Positions 43,025-51,625 of a DNA stretch of 64,000 nt are shown here, one piece after another. A program made the position numbers and the translations under genes. Below the pieces are notes generated by a model. That model was given only the letters and a program-made list of their open reading frames with translations. It did not search any database and was not told the DNA's origin. The DNA lies in contig NC_015976.1 of the NCBI RefSeq assembly GCF_000283515.1, positions 372,001 through 436,000 of the forward strand, read 5' to 3'. How positions within the stretch are numbered: position 1 is the stretch's first letter; each line of letters opens with the position of its first letter. The stretch is from Sphingobium sp. SYK-6. GTDB lineage: Bacteria > Pseudomonadota > Alphaproteobacteria > Sphingomonadales > Sphingomonadaceae.

Positions 43025-43660
43025 ATGACCTCCATGGCCGTTCATTTCCGGTCGCTTTGCCTTTGCGGCGGCCTCGCGCTGCTTGCCGCCTGCGGTGGGC
43101 CGAAGGAAGCGGACAATCTCGCCGAACTGGACGCGCGGCTGACCAACGGCAGCGATGCCTTGTCCGGCGATGCCAGCGATGCGATCGCCATCGCCGAGGC
43201 CGGCGGCAAGATCGAGAAGGCGCCCCCCGCGAAGGAAACCGCCGAGACCCCGGGTCGCGCGACGATCGGTGGCTTCGTCCGGCGCGGCGAGGGCACCGGT
43301 GCGGCGCCCGCGCCCGGCGGCTGCGCCAGCGATCTCAAGTCGGGTTCCGAATGGGCGGAGCGGATGCCCCGGCCTTTCCGGCTCTATCCCGGCGCCCGGC
43401 TGACCGAGGCTGCGGGCATCGACCGGGAACAGTGCCGCCTGCGTGTGGTGAGCTTCGCGACCGACGCCGGCATCGACCAGATCATGGACTATTATTACAC
43501 GCAGGCGCGCCGGGCGGGCTATGATGCCGAGCATCTGCTGAGCCAGGGCGAGCATCAGCTTGGCGGCACGCGGGAGAAGGACGGCGCGGCCTATGTCGTC
43601 TTCGCGCGCGCGGGCAAGGACGGGCAGACCGACGTGGACGTGATCGCCAATGCCGAATGA
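43025..43660 (+). CDS. Lipoprotein of unknown function
   Basis: 211 aa. Lipobox LLAACGG near residue 23. The mature part has an unstructured Ala/Gly/Glu-rich section (about 30-95) and a folded C-terminal domain with two Cys (GGCASDLK and REQCRLRVV, possibly disulfide bonded) and RPFRLYPGARLTEAAG. No family recognised. Start at MTSMAV; MAVHF three codons on is possible. Overlaps the next gene by 11 bases. Confidence 0.75.
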   Translation: MTSMAVHFRSLCLCGGLALLAACGGPKEADNLAELDARLTNGSDALSGDASDAIAIAEAGGKIEKAPPAKETAETPGRATIGGFVRRGEGTGAAPAPGGCASDLKSGSEWAERMPRPFRLYPGARLTEAAGIDREQCRLRVVSFATDAGIDQIMDYYYTQARRAGYDAEHLLSQGEHQLGGTREKDGAAYVVFARAGKDGQTDVDVIANAE

Positions 43661-44105
43661 CCCGCTGGCCGCTGCGGCGGACCAGCCTGGTACCGGACGC
43701 GCGCCGATGCGCGTCTTCAGTCCGGCGGCCCGGGGGCATCTCGCCTTCGAGGTGCGGGAGCGGGACGGCTGCGTGCGCGTGTTCGGCGCCGGGCTGTGGT
43801 CGCCCGATGAGGCGCAGGCGCATTTCCGCGCATTGGAACAGACCATCCTGAAGCTGCGGCGCGAGCGGGCCCCTGTGCGGGTGCTCGTGAACCTGCGGGA
43901 AGCGGCAGTGCAGACCGCTCAGACCGCCGACCTGATGCGGACATGGACGGCGCGCATTTATCGCGCGGCCGATCGCGTGGCGGTCGTCTGCGCGACGACG
44001 CTGCTGGCGCTCCAGATCCGCCATGTCGCCAACGTTCCCAATCTCGCGACGTTTCAGGACGTCTTTCTCGCGGAGGAATGGATCGGCGAGCCGGATCCGG
44101 CCTGA
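43650..44105 (+). CDS. STAS-like small protein of unknown function
   Basis: 151 aa. Alternating strands and helices around VRVFGAGLWSPDEAQAHFRAL and PVRVLVNLREAAVQTAQT suggest a SpoIIAA/STAS-like fold, as seen in many small alphaproteobacterial proteins; this is inference from pattern. No signal peptide or Ser phosphorylation site can be assigned. It overlaps the lipoprotein gene by 11 bases and is probably co-transcribed. Confidence 0.65.
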   Translation: MPNDPLAAAADQPGTGRAPMRVFSPAARGHLAFEVRERDGCVRVFGAGLWSPDEAQAHFRALEQTILKLRRERAPVRVLVNLREAAVQTAQTADLMRTWTARIYRAADRVAVVCATTLLALQIRHVANVPNLATFQDVFLAEEWIGEPDPA

Positions 44106-44232
44106 GCGCCGGCCCCCAGATCGCGCCGTTTTTCCGCCGCGCGTCCGGGTCCGGATGGGTCTCTTGCGGGCCGATCGCGTGCTGAATGATGCCGGCATTC
44201 TCTTTTGCGCGCGGATGCTTTAGGGGCGTGCC

Positions 44233-44616
44233 ATGGTGAACATGTTCCTCGTCATGGCAGGCGGCGCGATCGGCGCCGGGCTGCGCTATCAACTCGGCCG
44301 TGGCGCCCTGCGCCTGCTGGGCCCCGGCTGGCCATGGGGAACGCTGGCGGCCAATGTGCTGGGCGGTCTGGCCATGGGCTTGCTGGTCGGCTGGCTCGCT
44401 GCCCGTTCAGCGCCCGGGGCGGAGCCGATCCGCCTGTTCGTCGCCGTGGGCATCCTCGGCGGCTTCACGACTTTCTCGGCCTTCAGCCTCGAGACGATCC
44501 TCATGATCGAGCGGGGTGCGTGGCTTTCCGCGCTGGCTTATGTGCTGGTGTCCGTTCTGGCAGCCGCGAGCGCGCTGGCGCTGGGGCTGATGACGATGCG
44601 GACGGTGGCGTCATGA
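44233..44616 (+). CDS. crcB: Fluoride ion channel CrcB/Fluc
   Basis: 127 aa, four membrane helices. Family marks: GGAIGAGLRYQLGR at the start, GTLAANVLGG and VGILGGFTTFSAFSLE, where the Phe and Thr/Ser residues line the pore. A double-barrelled dimer exports fluoride. AGGGG about seven bases before the ATG supports the start. No fluoride riboswitch fold was found upstream. Overlaps the rluC-like gene by four bases. Confidence 0.95.
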   Translation: MVNMFLVMAGGAIGAGLRYQLGRGALRLLGPGWPWGTLAANVLGGLAMGLLVGWLAARSAPGAEPIRLFVAVGILGGFTTFSAFSLETILMIERGAWLSALAYVLVSVLAAASALALGLMTMRTVAS

Positions 44617-45956
44617 GCCGGGGCAAGGCAGGCGATCCGGCGGCCGTGCGCCAGTTCACCGTGGCTGCGGATGATGACGGCATTCGCCTCGACCGCTGGT
44701 TCAAGCGACACATGCCCGATGTGTCCTTCGCCACGGTCTCGCGCTGGGCGCGGACCGGCCAGTTGCGCGTGAACGGCGCGCGCGCCACGCCGGGCGACCG
44801 GATCGAGGAAGGGCAAGTGCTGCGCGTGCCGCCGCTCGAGGCCGCGCCGGACCAGAAGGCCGGCCGGACGCCGCGCGCCCGGCCCGTGCTGAGCGAGGAC
44901 CAGATGGCGTTCGCCGAGAGCCTCGTCATCCATCGCGATGCGCAGGCGCTCGTCATCAACAAGCCGCCCGGCCTCGCCACGCAGGGCGGCACCAAGACGC
45001 ATGAGCATGTCGACGGGCTTCTCGACGCGCTGATGTTCGAGCGGGACGACCGGCCACGCCTCGTCCACCGGCTGGACAAGGACACCAGCGGCGCGCTGCT
45101 GCTGGCGCGCACGGCGCGTGCCGCCGCGCAGTTCGCGAAATCCTTTTCCTCGCGCACCGCGCGCAAGGTCTACTGGGCGATCGTGATGGGCGTGCCCGAC
45201 GTCGCGGACGGCGTCATCGACCTGCCTCTCGCCAAGCAGCCGGGCACCGGCGGCGAGAAGATGCATGTCGACGAGGAGAACGGCATGCCCGCGCGCAGCC
45301 GCTATCGCATCATCGAGCGGGCGGGCAACCGCGCCGCCTGGGTCGAGCTCCAGCCCTATACCGGGCGCACGCACCAGCTGCGCGTCCACATGGCGGCGAT
45401 CGGCCATCCCATTGTGGGCGACGGGAAATATGGCGGCAAGGATGCCTTCCTGAGCGGCTCCATCAGCCGCAAGATGCATCTGCACGCACGCCGCATCCGC
45501 ATCGATCATCCCGACGGCTCGCCGCTGGACGTGCGGGCGGACCCGCCGGCCCATTTCGCCGAGACGCTCGCGAGCCTGGGCTTCGACGTCGCCGAGGGCG
45601 ACCTGCCGCTCGAAGTGGATAGCCAGCCGAGCGTGTTCGAAAAGAAGGTCGCGGAAAAGCGCGCCGCCAGCCAGCATGCCAAGGACATGCGCAAGGCCCG
45701 GCGCGGCGAGCGTCGCTCACGCGCCGGTGGGGGTGCTCCAGGTGGCAAGCCGGGTGGTGGCAAGCCGGGTGGCGGCAAGCCCGGCGGTGGTCGACCCGGG
45801 GGAAGCAAGCCGGGCACGGGCAAACCGGCGGCCGGCCGGTCGGCGGCTGGCAAATCCGGTGGCAAGCCGGCCGCGGATGGCCGTCCATCAGGCGGAAAGG
45901 CCCGACCCCGCACCACGGGCGCACCGGCCCCCGGCTCACGCGGAAAGAAGCGCTGA
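44613..45956 (+). CDS. RluC-type pseudouridine synthase with long Gly/Lys/Pro-rich tail
   Basis: 447 aa. S4 domain (GIRLDRWFKRHMPDVSFATV) and synthase domain with catalytic Asp in LVHRLDKDTSGALLL and GRTHQLRVHMAAIGHPIVGD, as in RluC, which modifies U955, U2504 and U2580 of 23S rRNA. The last 75 or so residues are a basic disordered tail of GGKPG-type pentapeptides (from about residue 375), encoded by 15-bp DNA repeats at 45741-45830. The tail may bind RNA; it is unusual for the family. The start codon lies within the crcB stop. Confidence 0.92.
   Translation: MSRGKAGDPAAVRQFTVAADDDGIRLDRWFKRHMPDVSFATVSRWARTGQLRVNGARATPGDRIEEGQVLRVPPLEAAPDQKAGRTPRARPVLSEDQMAFAESLVIHRDAQALVINKPPGLATQGGTKTHEHVDGLLDALMFERDDRPRLVHRLDKDTSGALLLARTARAAAQFAKSFSSRTARKVYWAIVMGVPDVADGVIDLPLAKQPGTGGEKMHVDEENGMPARSRYRIIERAGNRAAWVELQPYTGRTHQLRVHMAAIGHPIVGDGKYGGKDAFLSGSISRKMHLHARRIRIDHPDGSPLDVRADPPAHFAETLASLGFDVAEGDLPLEVDSQPSVFEKKVAEKRAASQHAKDMRKARRGERRSRAGGGAPGGKPGGGKPGGGKPGGGRPGGSKPGTGKPAAGRSAAGKSGGKPAADGRPSGGKARPRTTGAPAPGSRGKKR
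45741..45830 (+). repeat. 15-bp tandem repeats inside the rluC-like gene
   Basis: The unit GGTGGCAAGCCGGGT (Gly-Gly-Lys-Pro-Gly) occurs twice exactly and then four times with changes, keeping the reading frame. In-frame tandem units like this can change copy number by slippage. Confidence 0.75.
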
Positions 45957-45989
45957 GGCGCGCTGCGCCCGGCGCCCGCGATCAGATAT

Positions 45990-48074
45990 CTATCGCCGCG
46001 CTCGCCCCATGGGCCGTGTCGCGGGTCCCTCGTTGAGGGCAAGCTGGCCGGTGGCTTCCCGGTCGCGTTGCGCGGCCGCCGGCGCGGCGCGCAGCAGCGG
46101 GCCGCAGGCGGGCGCCCGGGCCTGATCGGGATCGACGAAGCCGAACATCGCGCGCAGATTGGGCAGGGGGAAGGTGAAGCCGAGGAAGCTGGCCGGGCTG
46201 GCCCAGGCGATCGGCTCGCGTGCGACCAGCGGGTCCGCCAGCGTGCCCGCGATGCGCAACGGGTTTGGGCGGCTGAAGAAGGCGAGGCGTTTGCCATCTG
46301 CCTGCAGGCGCAGGTTGAGGGATTCGTCGCGCAGGTCGAGGAAGCCGCTGCCGGACAGCACATGTCCGCCGGTATCGATGAGGATGGGGTCGGCGCTCGC
46401 CAGCCCGTTGCGCACGGTGAAGGCGATGAGGCCGCAATTCACGTCCGTCGCCTGCTGGGCCTCGTCGCGGAACATCGCCTCGCTCAGCGTCGCCATGTCG
46501 AGCGCGGAGGCACTGGCGCGCCGCGTGCGCATCTCGCCGCCGGGAATGACGAGCGCCATGCGACCGTTCGCCTGCCCGAGCGCCTCGCGCAATGTCGTGC
46601 CGCGCCCCGTGAGTTCGACACGGCCCTTTGCCATCACGGTCGTTCCGGCAGGCGCAATGCCCCAATCGTCCAGCAGCCGGCCCATCGGGGTGGGCGAGAG
46701 GCGGATGTCGGCGCGGACCAGCGCCGGGCTGGTGCGGGCGTCGACCAGCAGGTCGGACGAGACGAAGCCGCCGGCCATGTCGACGCTGGCGGGGGAAAGC
46801 TGCAGGATGCCGCCCACCAGCGCCAGCCGCATGGTGAGGTGCCGGGGTGCCTGCGTGGTGCCGATGATGCCGGCGGCGCTATAGTCCACGACCGCATCCA
46901 CCTGACCAAGCGCTTCGGGCGACAGGCTGGCATCGGGCATCAGCCGCGCGCGCGTCGGGGCGAGGGGGCCGAGCGCGTCCGCTTCGATGAGCGGGGCATC
47001 GTGAAGGCCGAACAGGGCGCGGGCATCCGCAAGATCGAGCTGCCGTGAGGCGAGGCGCCCGACGATGCGCGGCCGTGCCCCGCGCTTGTCCAGCGTGAGC
47101 TTGCCGCTGATGTCGGTCCGCCCGATCCGGCCTTCGATCCGGCTGAAGAGCCAGCCTTGCGGCGCGTGGCTGAGCTGCCCGCTCAGCGCATAGCCGGGCA
47201 TGGCAGGCAAGGCGATGCCGGCAAGATCGGCAAGGCGCGCGAAGTCGGCGCCTTCCGCCCGGGCCTGAAGGCGCGCGGTCGCCAGGGCGGAGGGCCGCTC
47301 CGCCGTCCCGCTCAGGGCCAGCGAGAGGCCCTGCATGCGGGCATTGAGATCGATGGCGGCGTCGCGGCTCTCGGATGTTTCCAGCGTGCCCCGCATGGCG
47401 AAGCGCTCGTCCGCGACGGTACCGTTGCCCGCCATGGCGATCAGGCCCGGCCCGCCGGCGGAAAGGGCGATCCGTGCCTGCGCGTCTCTGGCGGGATCGT
47501 GATAGCGCAGCGTCACGCCGTCCGCGTCGAGGCGGCGGATCGCGGTCAGGTCGTATGCTGTCTCGCGCTGGCCGTCCGCCCAGCTCATGGCCTTGCCGTC
47601 CGCCGAGCGCTCGAGGTCGAGCGTTCCGCCGCGCAGTGCGAGCGCACGAGGCACCGCGCGGCCGATAAGGAAATCGAAGGTGGCGAAGCGGGCCGTGAGA
47701 TCGCTCACATCGAGCAGTGTGTCGCTGCGCGCCCATGCGGGATTGGCGATCCGCACGTCGGCGGCGGAGATAGTGACGGAGAGGGGCGTGAGCAGGATGC
47801 GCACCGGGCCAGCGATCGAGACCTCGCGGTTGAGCGCCGCGCTCGCCTCGCGCGCCAGCGCGCCCTTGAGCGGCGTCGCCGCGCCGGCATAAAGCGCCGT
47901 CCAGCCGATCGCGGGCACGGCGAGGGCGGCCCAGACCAGCCCGCGACGGCGCTTGCCAGCGCGCGCTGGTGGAGGATCGGGCTGATGCGAATAGCCGGCC
48001 CCGACATCCTCGGAGAGTCCCTGCGCGGGCGCGGGGAGGTTCGCGGCGGAACCGGACGGGAACGAACCGCTCAT
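45990..48074 (-). CDS. AsmA family protein
   Basis: 694 aa. N-terminal helix (LVWAALAVPAIGWTALYAG) follows a short cytoplasmic Arg/Lys segment, so the bulk is periplasmic. AsmA hallmarks: EASAALNREVSIAGPVRILL near the start, repeated beta-strand layers, and the C-terminal GRGTTLREALGQANGRMALVI block. AsmA-like proteins are thought to carry lipids between membranes. The start at 48074 is set by homology and by codon pattern; upstream frame is non-coding. It lies convergent with the rluC-like gene. Confidence 0.85.
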   Translation of the reverse strand: MSGSFPSGSAANLPAPAQGLSEDVGAGYSHQPDPPPARAGKRRRGLVWAALAVPAIGWTALYAGAATPLKGALAREASAALNREVSIAGPVRILLTPLSVTISAADVRIANPAWARSDTLLDVSDLTARFATFDFLIGRAVPRALALRGGTLDLERSADGKAMSWADGQRETAYDLTAIRRLDADGVTLRYHDPARDAQARIALSAGGPGLIAMAGNGTVADERFAMRGTLETSESRDAAIDLNARMQGLSLALSGTAERPSALATARLQARAEGADFARLADLAGIALPAMPGYALSGQLSHAPQGWLFSRIEGRIGRTDISGKLTLDKRGARPRIVGRLASRQLDLADARALFGLHDAPLIEADALGPLAPTRARLMPDASLSPEALGQVDAVVDYSAAGIIGTTQAPRHLTMRLALVGGILQLSPASVDMAGGFVSSDLLVDARTSPALVRADIRLSPTPMGRLLDDWGIAPAGTTVMAKGRVELTGRGTTLREALGQANGRMALVIPGGEMRTRRASASALDMATLSEAMFRDEAQQATDVNCGLIAFTVRNGLASADPILIDTGGHVLSGSGFLDLRDESLNLRLQADGKRLAFFSRPNPLRIAGTLADPLVAREPIAWASPASFLGFTFPLPNLRAMFGFVDPDQARAPACGPLLRAAPAAAQRDREATGQLALNEGPATRPMGRARR

Positions 48075-48212
48075 GACATTGCCTTTGGCGATTCGTTGCT
48101 GAACGCAGGCTGAGTGCCCGGCAGGGCCATCGGCGCATCGCTCCAGCCGTTCGCTTCGCCGCCAGGAAAGGGCAGATTTGCAATCGGTTAATCCCGGGGC
48201 CATGATGGCGCC

Positions 48213-49658
48213 ATGTCTTCTCCCGTATCGTTCCCGGTCATCACGACCGACGTTCCCGCGAGACTGGACAGGCTCCCCTGGGGGCGCTTCCACTGGCTGG
48301 TGGTCGTGGCGCTCGGCGTCACATGGATCCTCGACGGGCTGGAAGTCACGCTCGCCGGCTCCCTCGCGGGGGCACTGCGCGAGAGCCCGGTGCTGCAATT
48401 CTCGGCCTCGGACGTGGGCCTCGCCAACAGCGCCTATCTGGCCGGGGCGGTGCTGGGCGCGCTGTTCTTCGGCTGGCTGACGGACAGGCTGGGGCGCAAG
48501 AAGCTCTTCAGCATCACGGTCCTGCTTTATCTCGTCGCCACGGCCGCGACGGCCTTTTCCTGGGATCTGGGCAGCTTCATGCTGTTCCGCTTCCTCACCG
48601 GCGCGGGCATCGGCGGGGAATATAGCGCGATCAACAGCGCGATCCAGGAGCTCATCCCGGCGCGGCGGCGCGGCTGGACGGACCTCGTCATCAACGGCAG
48701 CTTCTGGATCGGGGCGGCGGTGGCGGGCGGTGCCTCGATCATCCTGCTCGATCCGCGCATCGTGGACCCGGAGACGGGCTGGCGACTGGCCTTCTTCGGC
48801 GGCGCGGCGATCGGCCTCGTCATCCTCTTCTTGCGACGGCACATTCCCGAGAGCCCGCGCTGGCTCATCATCCATGGCCATGCCGAGAAAGCGGAAGGCA
48901 TCGTCTCGCAGATCGAGGCGGGATTCGAGCGGGCCGGGCACAGCCTGCCGCCGCCGACGCATCAGGCGCGGCTGCGTGCCCGGCGCTATACGCCGCTGCG
49001 CGACGTGTTCGGGGCGCTCTTCCGCCTCTATCCGCAGCGCACGCTGCTGGGGCTCTGCCTGATGGCGGCGCAGGCCTTTCTCTACAATGCCATCTTCTTC
49101 ACTTACGCCATGATGCTGACGGACTTCTACGGCGTCCCGTCGGAAGAAGCGGGCTATTATGTGCTGCCCTTCGCGCTCGGCAACGTGCTGGGCCCGCTGC
49201 TGCTGGGGCGCCTGTTCGATACGATCGGGCGGCGCACGATGATCGTGTTCACATATGGAATGTCGGGCCTGTTGCTGGCCGCGACCGGCCTGCTGTTCCA
49301 GCAGGGCATGCTCGATGCGACGACGCAGACCCTGTGCTGGAGCGTCACTTTCTTCTTCGCCTCGGCGGCGGCTTCATCGGCCTATCTCACCGTGGCGGAG
49401 TGTTTCCCGCTGGAAGTGCGGGCGCTGGCCATCGCGATCTTCTACGCGTTCGGCACCGCCATCGGCGGCGTCATGGCGCCCTGGGCATTCAGCGTGCTCA
49501 TCGAGAGCGGATCGCGCGACCAGGTGCTGCTGGGCTATCTCTTCGCCAGCGCGCTCATGGGGCTGGCGGCGCTGGTCGCCGCACTGCTGGGCGTGCGCAG
49601 CGAGCGCCAGCCGCTGGAGAGCGTCGCACGGCCGCTCTCCTGGCATGATGACGACTGA
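48213..49658 (+). CDS. MFS transporter (sugar/aromatic acid type)
   Basis: 481 aa, 12 membrane helices predicted. MFS signatures: GWLTDRLGRKKLFSI between helices 2 and 3, RFLTGAGIGGEYSAINSAIQEL, PESPRWLIIHGHAEKAEGIV after helix 6 and RLFDTIGRRTMIVF in the second half. Likely a proton symporter for a carboxylate or sugar; substrate unknown. Diverges from the AsmA-like gene over 138 bases. Confidence 0.92.
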   Translation: MSSPVSFPVITTDVPARLDRLPWGRFHWLVVVALGVTWILDGLEVTLAGSLAGALRESPVLQFSASDVGLANSAYLAGAVLGALFFGWLTDRLGRKKLFSITVLLYLVATAATAFSWDLGSFMLFRFLTGAGIGGEYSAINSAIQELIPARRRGWTDLVINGSFWIGAAVAGGASIILLDPRIVDPETGWRLAFFGGAAIGLVILFLRRHIPESPRWLIIHGHAEKAEGIVSQIEAGFERAGHSLPPPTHQARLRARRYTPLRDVFGALFRLYPQRTLLGLCLMAAQAFLYNAIFFTYAMMLTDFYGVPSEEAGYYVLPFALGNVLGPLLLGRLFDTIGRRTMIVFTYGMSGLLLAATGLLFQQGMLDATTQTLCWSVTFFFASAAASSAYLTVAECFPLEVRALAIAIFYAFGTAIGGVMAPWAFSVLIESGSRDQVLLGYLFASALMGLAALVAALLGVRSERQPLESVARPLSWHDDD

Positions 49659-49666
49659 CGCCCTGC

Positions 49667-49696
49667 GCCGCCTCCGGCCAGCTTGCCGGAGGCGGC
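49667..49696. terminator. Bidirectional terminator hairpin
   Basis: A perfect 12-bp stem, GCCGCCTCCGGC (49667-49678) and its complement (49685-49696), with a six-base loop. It lies between the converging MFS and yghU genes, eight bases after one stop and seven before the other. Confidence 0.8.
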
Positions 49697-49703
49697 GGGC
49701 AGG

Positions 49704-50603
49704 TCAGGCCTCGGTCTTCGCGGCTTCTTGCTCGGCGGCCTTGATGGACGCGTCCAGATCGGCGGCGCTGTGCCGCTCGGCGATGCCGCCGCCCGGCCGG
49801 CCGGCGCTGTTCACGAGCAGGCCCCGCTTGACCCCGGTGCGCTCGGAAAGCTGCGTCACCCAGCGATCGACATTGCGATATTCATGGGTGGAGAGGAATT
49901 CCTGCGCATTGTAGCCGCCGCGCATGATCGATCCGTACCAGGGGAAGATGGCGAAGTCCGCAATGGTGATCTCGTCGCCGATCATGAACTCGCGGTCGGC
50001 CAGGTTCTTGTCCAGCACGTCGAGCTGGCGCTTGGTCTCCATGGCATAGCGGTCGATCGCATATTCGATCTTGAACGGCGCATAGGCATAGAAATGCCCG
50101 AATCCGCCGCCCACGAATGGCGCCGAACCCATCTGCCACATCAGCCAGTTGAAGGTCTCGGTGCGCTTGCGGATCTCGGTGGGGAGGAAGGCGCCGAACT
50201 TCTCGGCAAGATAGACCAGCATCGATCCGCTCTCAAACAGGCGCAATGGCGGGTCCAAGCCATGGTCCATCATCGCCGGGATCTTGCTGTTGGGATTGAT
50301 CGCGACGAAGTCGCTGCCGAACTGCTCGCCGGTGTAGATCTTGATGAGCCAGGCATCATATTCCGCGTCGAAACCGGCCGCCAGCAGCTCCTCGAGCATG
50401 ATGGTGACTTTCTGGCCGTTCGGCGTGCCCAGCGAATAGAGCTGGATGGGGTGCTCGCCCACAGGCAGCGTGACGTCCTGCCGGGCGCCCGCCGTCGGCG
50501 CATTGATGTTGGAGAACTGCCCGCCATTCTCCTTGTCCCAGGTCCAGACCTTGGGCGGCACATAGCCTGTAGGCTGGTTCATGGAGGGGTCGCTGTCGGC
50601 CAT
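49704..50603 (-). CDS. yghU: Glutathione-dependent disulfide-bond oxidoreductase (YghU type)
   Basis: 299 aa, the YghU length. A glutathione-transferase fold: thioredoxin-like half with PIQLYSLGTPNGQKVTIMLEE (the Asn/Thr region binding glutathione), the cis-Pro in SKIPAMMDH, ESGSMLVYLAEKFGAFLP, then an all-helical half with GGGFGHFYAYAP and IADFAIFPWYGSI. Reduces disulfides using two glutathiones. Starts at MADSDPSMNQ. Confidence 0.92.
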   Translation of the reverse strand: MADSDPSMNQPTGYVPPKVWTWDKENGGQFSNINAPTAGARQDVTLPVGEHPIQLYSLGTPNGQKVTIMLEELLAAGFDAEYDAWLIKIYTGEQFGSDFVAINPNSKIPAMMDHGLDPPLRLFESGSMLVYLAEKFGAFLPTEIRKRTETFNWLMWQMGSAPFVGGGFGHFYAYAPFKIEYAIDRYAMETKRQLDVLDKNLADREFMIGDEITIADFAIFPWYGSIMRGGYNAQEFLSTHEYRNVDRWVTQLSERTGVKRGLLVNSAGRPGGGIAERHSAADLDASIKAAEQEAAKTEA

Positions 50604-50736
50604 GTCTCGTCTCCTGAGGACTCGTGCTGATGGGCAAACAGTCTAGCGTCTCGCGGGGCGCTGGCTAGCCGTGGCGCCGGATGACTATTCTAGGCAGTGA
50701 AATAGCCCTTCTTTAGGACGCAAGGTTCATCGGTTA

Positions 50737-50753
50737 TTGCGAACGCTTCGCAA
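50737..50753. promoter_or_regulatory. Palindrome TTGCGAA-N3-TTCGCAA
   Basis: A perfect 7+7 inverted repeat with spacer CGC, 36 bases upstream of the DUF541 gene. A wider inverted repeat (CAAGGTT at 50721-50727, AACCTTG-type at 50752-50758) surrounds it. Likely an operator or cruciform; the cognate regulator is unknown. Confidence 0.45.
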
Positions 50754-50789
50754 CCTTGTAGGTTGGGATCACCGTCATTGGAGGTTCCC

Positions 50790-51551
50790 ATGCATCGTCT
50801 TGTCGTCCTTCTCCCGATCCTCGTGCCATGCGCCGCGCTCGCCCAGACCGGCGAGGCGCCGCGTCCCCAGATCGTCGTCACGAGTGCCGCGACGATCCCG
50901 AGCCCGCCTGACCGTGCCGTGGTGAGCTTTTCCGTTCATGGCGAGGGCGCGACAAGCGACGAGGCCGTGCGCGCCATGGTGGCGAAGCGGGATGCGATCG
51001 AGAAGGGGCTGGCAGGCGTCTCCGGCCAATCCGAGCTGCGCGCCGCGCAGGTCGCAATCGCCGAGGTGCGTGGGCGCGACTGCAATCGCAACTATGGTAA
51101 TCCGCAGCTCTCCACCGGCGAATGCGCGATCATGGGCTATACAGCCGATCTTCAGGTGGAGGTGCGCACCTCAGCTGTGAACGATGCCGGCACGATGGTG
51201 TCGCTTGCCGGCCGCCTGGGCGCGACCAACCCCCGCATCGATCGCTTCTTCCTCGCGGAGGACAAGGAGATAAGGCGGCGCGGGATCGCGGAGGCGCTGG
51301 CCGAAGCGAAGCTTCAGGCGGAAGCCATCGCCCGGGCCTCCGGCGTCAAGCTTGGTAGCGTCATCAGCGTTTCCAACCTCAGCTTCAACGGCCCGGGTCC
51401 GTATGACGAGATCGTCGTCACGGCGCAGGGGGTCGTCGCGCCGCCCGCACCGCCGCCCCCGCCGCCAGTGGCCATTGGCATGAAGCCCCGTGCGATCGAA
51501 ACGCAGGTGCGCGTGCAAGTGGTCTATGCCATCCAACCTGACCGATCCTGA
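50790..51551 (+). CDS. SIMPL (DUF541) domain periplasmic protein
   Basis: 253 aa with a signal peptide (MHRLVVLLPILVPCAALAQ, cleavage near ALA-Q). SIMPL pattern: IVVTSAATIPSPPDRAVVSFSVHGEG, later EDKEIRRRGIAEALAEAKLQAEAIARASG, and GSVISVSNLSFN. E. coli YggE is a member linked to oxidative stress. A Cys pair (RGRDCNRNYG and STGECAIMG) in an insert is unusual and may form a disulfide. GGAGG lies five bases before the ATG. Confidence 0.9.
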   Translation: MHRLVVLLPILVPCAALAQTGEAPRPQIVVTSAATIPSPPDRAVVSFSVHGEGATSDEAVRAMVAKRDAIEKGLAGVSGQSELRAAQVAIAEVRGRDCNRNYGNPQLSTGECAIMGYTADLQVEVRTSAVNDAGTMVSLAGRLGATNPRIDRFFLAEDKEIRRRGIAEALAEAKLQAEAIARASGVKLGSVISVSNLSFNGPGPYDEIVVTAQGVVAPPAPPPPPPVAIGMKPRAIETQVRVQVVYAIQPDRS

Positions 51552-51625
51552 TCGGAAGCGCGGCAGCCGTCCTGGAATGACCGGCCTTCGAAGCAGTCGT
51601 CAGACGGTTCGGGGCGGGCTTGTCC

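Noticed and set aside
44106..44232. Fluoride riboswitch upstream of crcB
   Set aside because: The conserved riboswitch core and pseudoknot could not be found in the 127 bases before crcB; only a small GAATG/CATTC hairpin is present.
48074..48962. Upstream extension of the AsmA-like frame
   Set aside because: It would run under the start of the MFS transporter on the other strand and has no helix or family match; the AsmA N-terminus fits the start at 48074.
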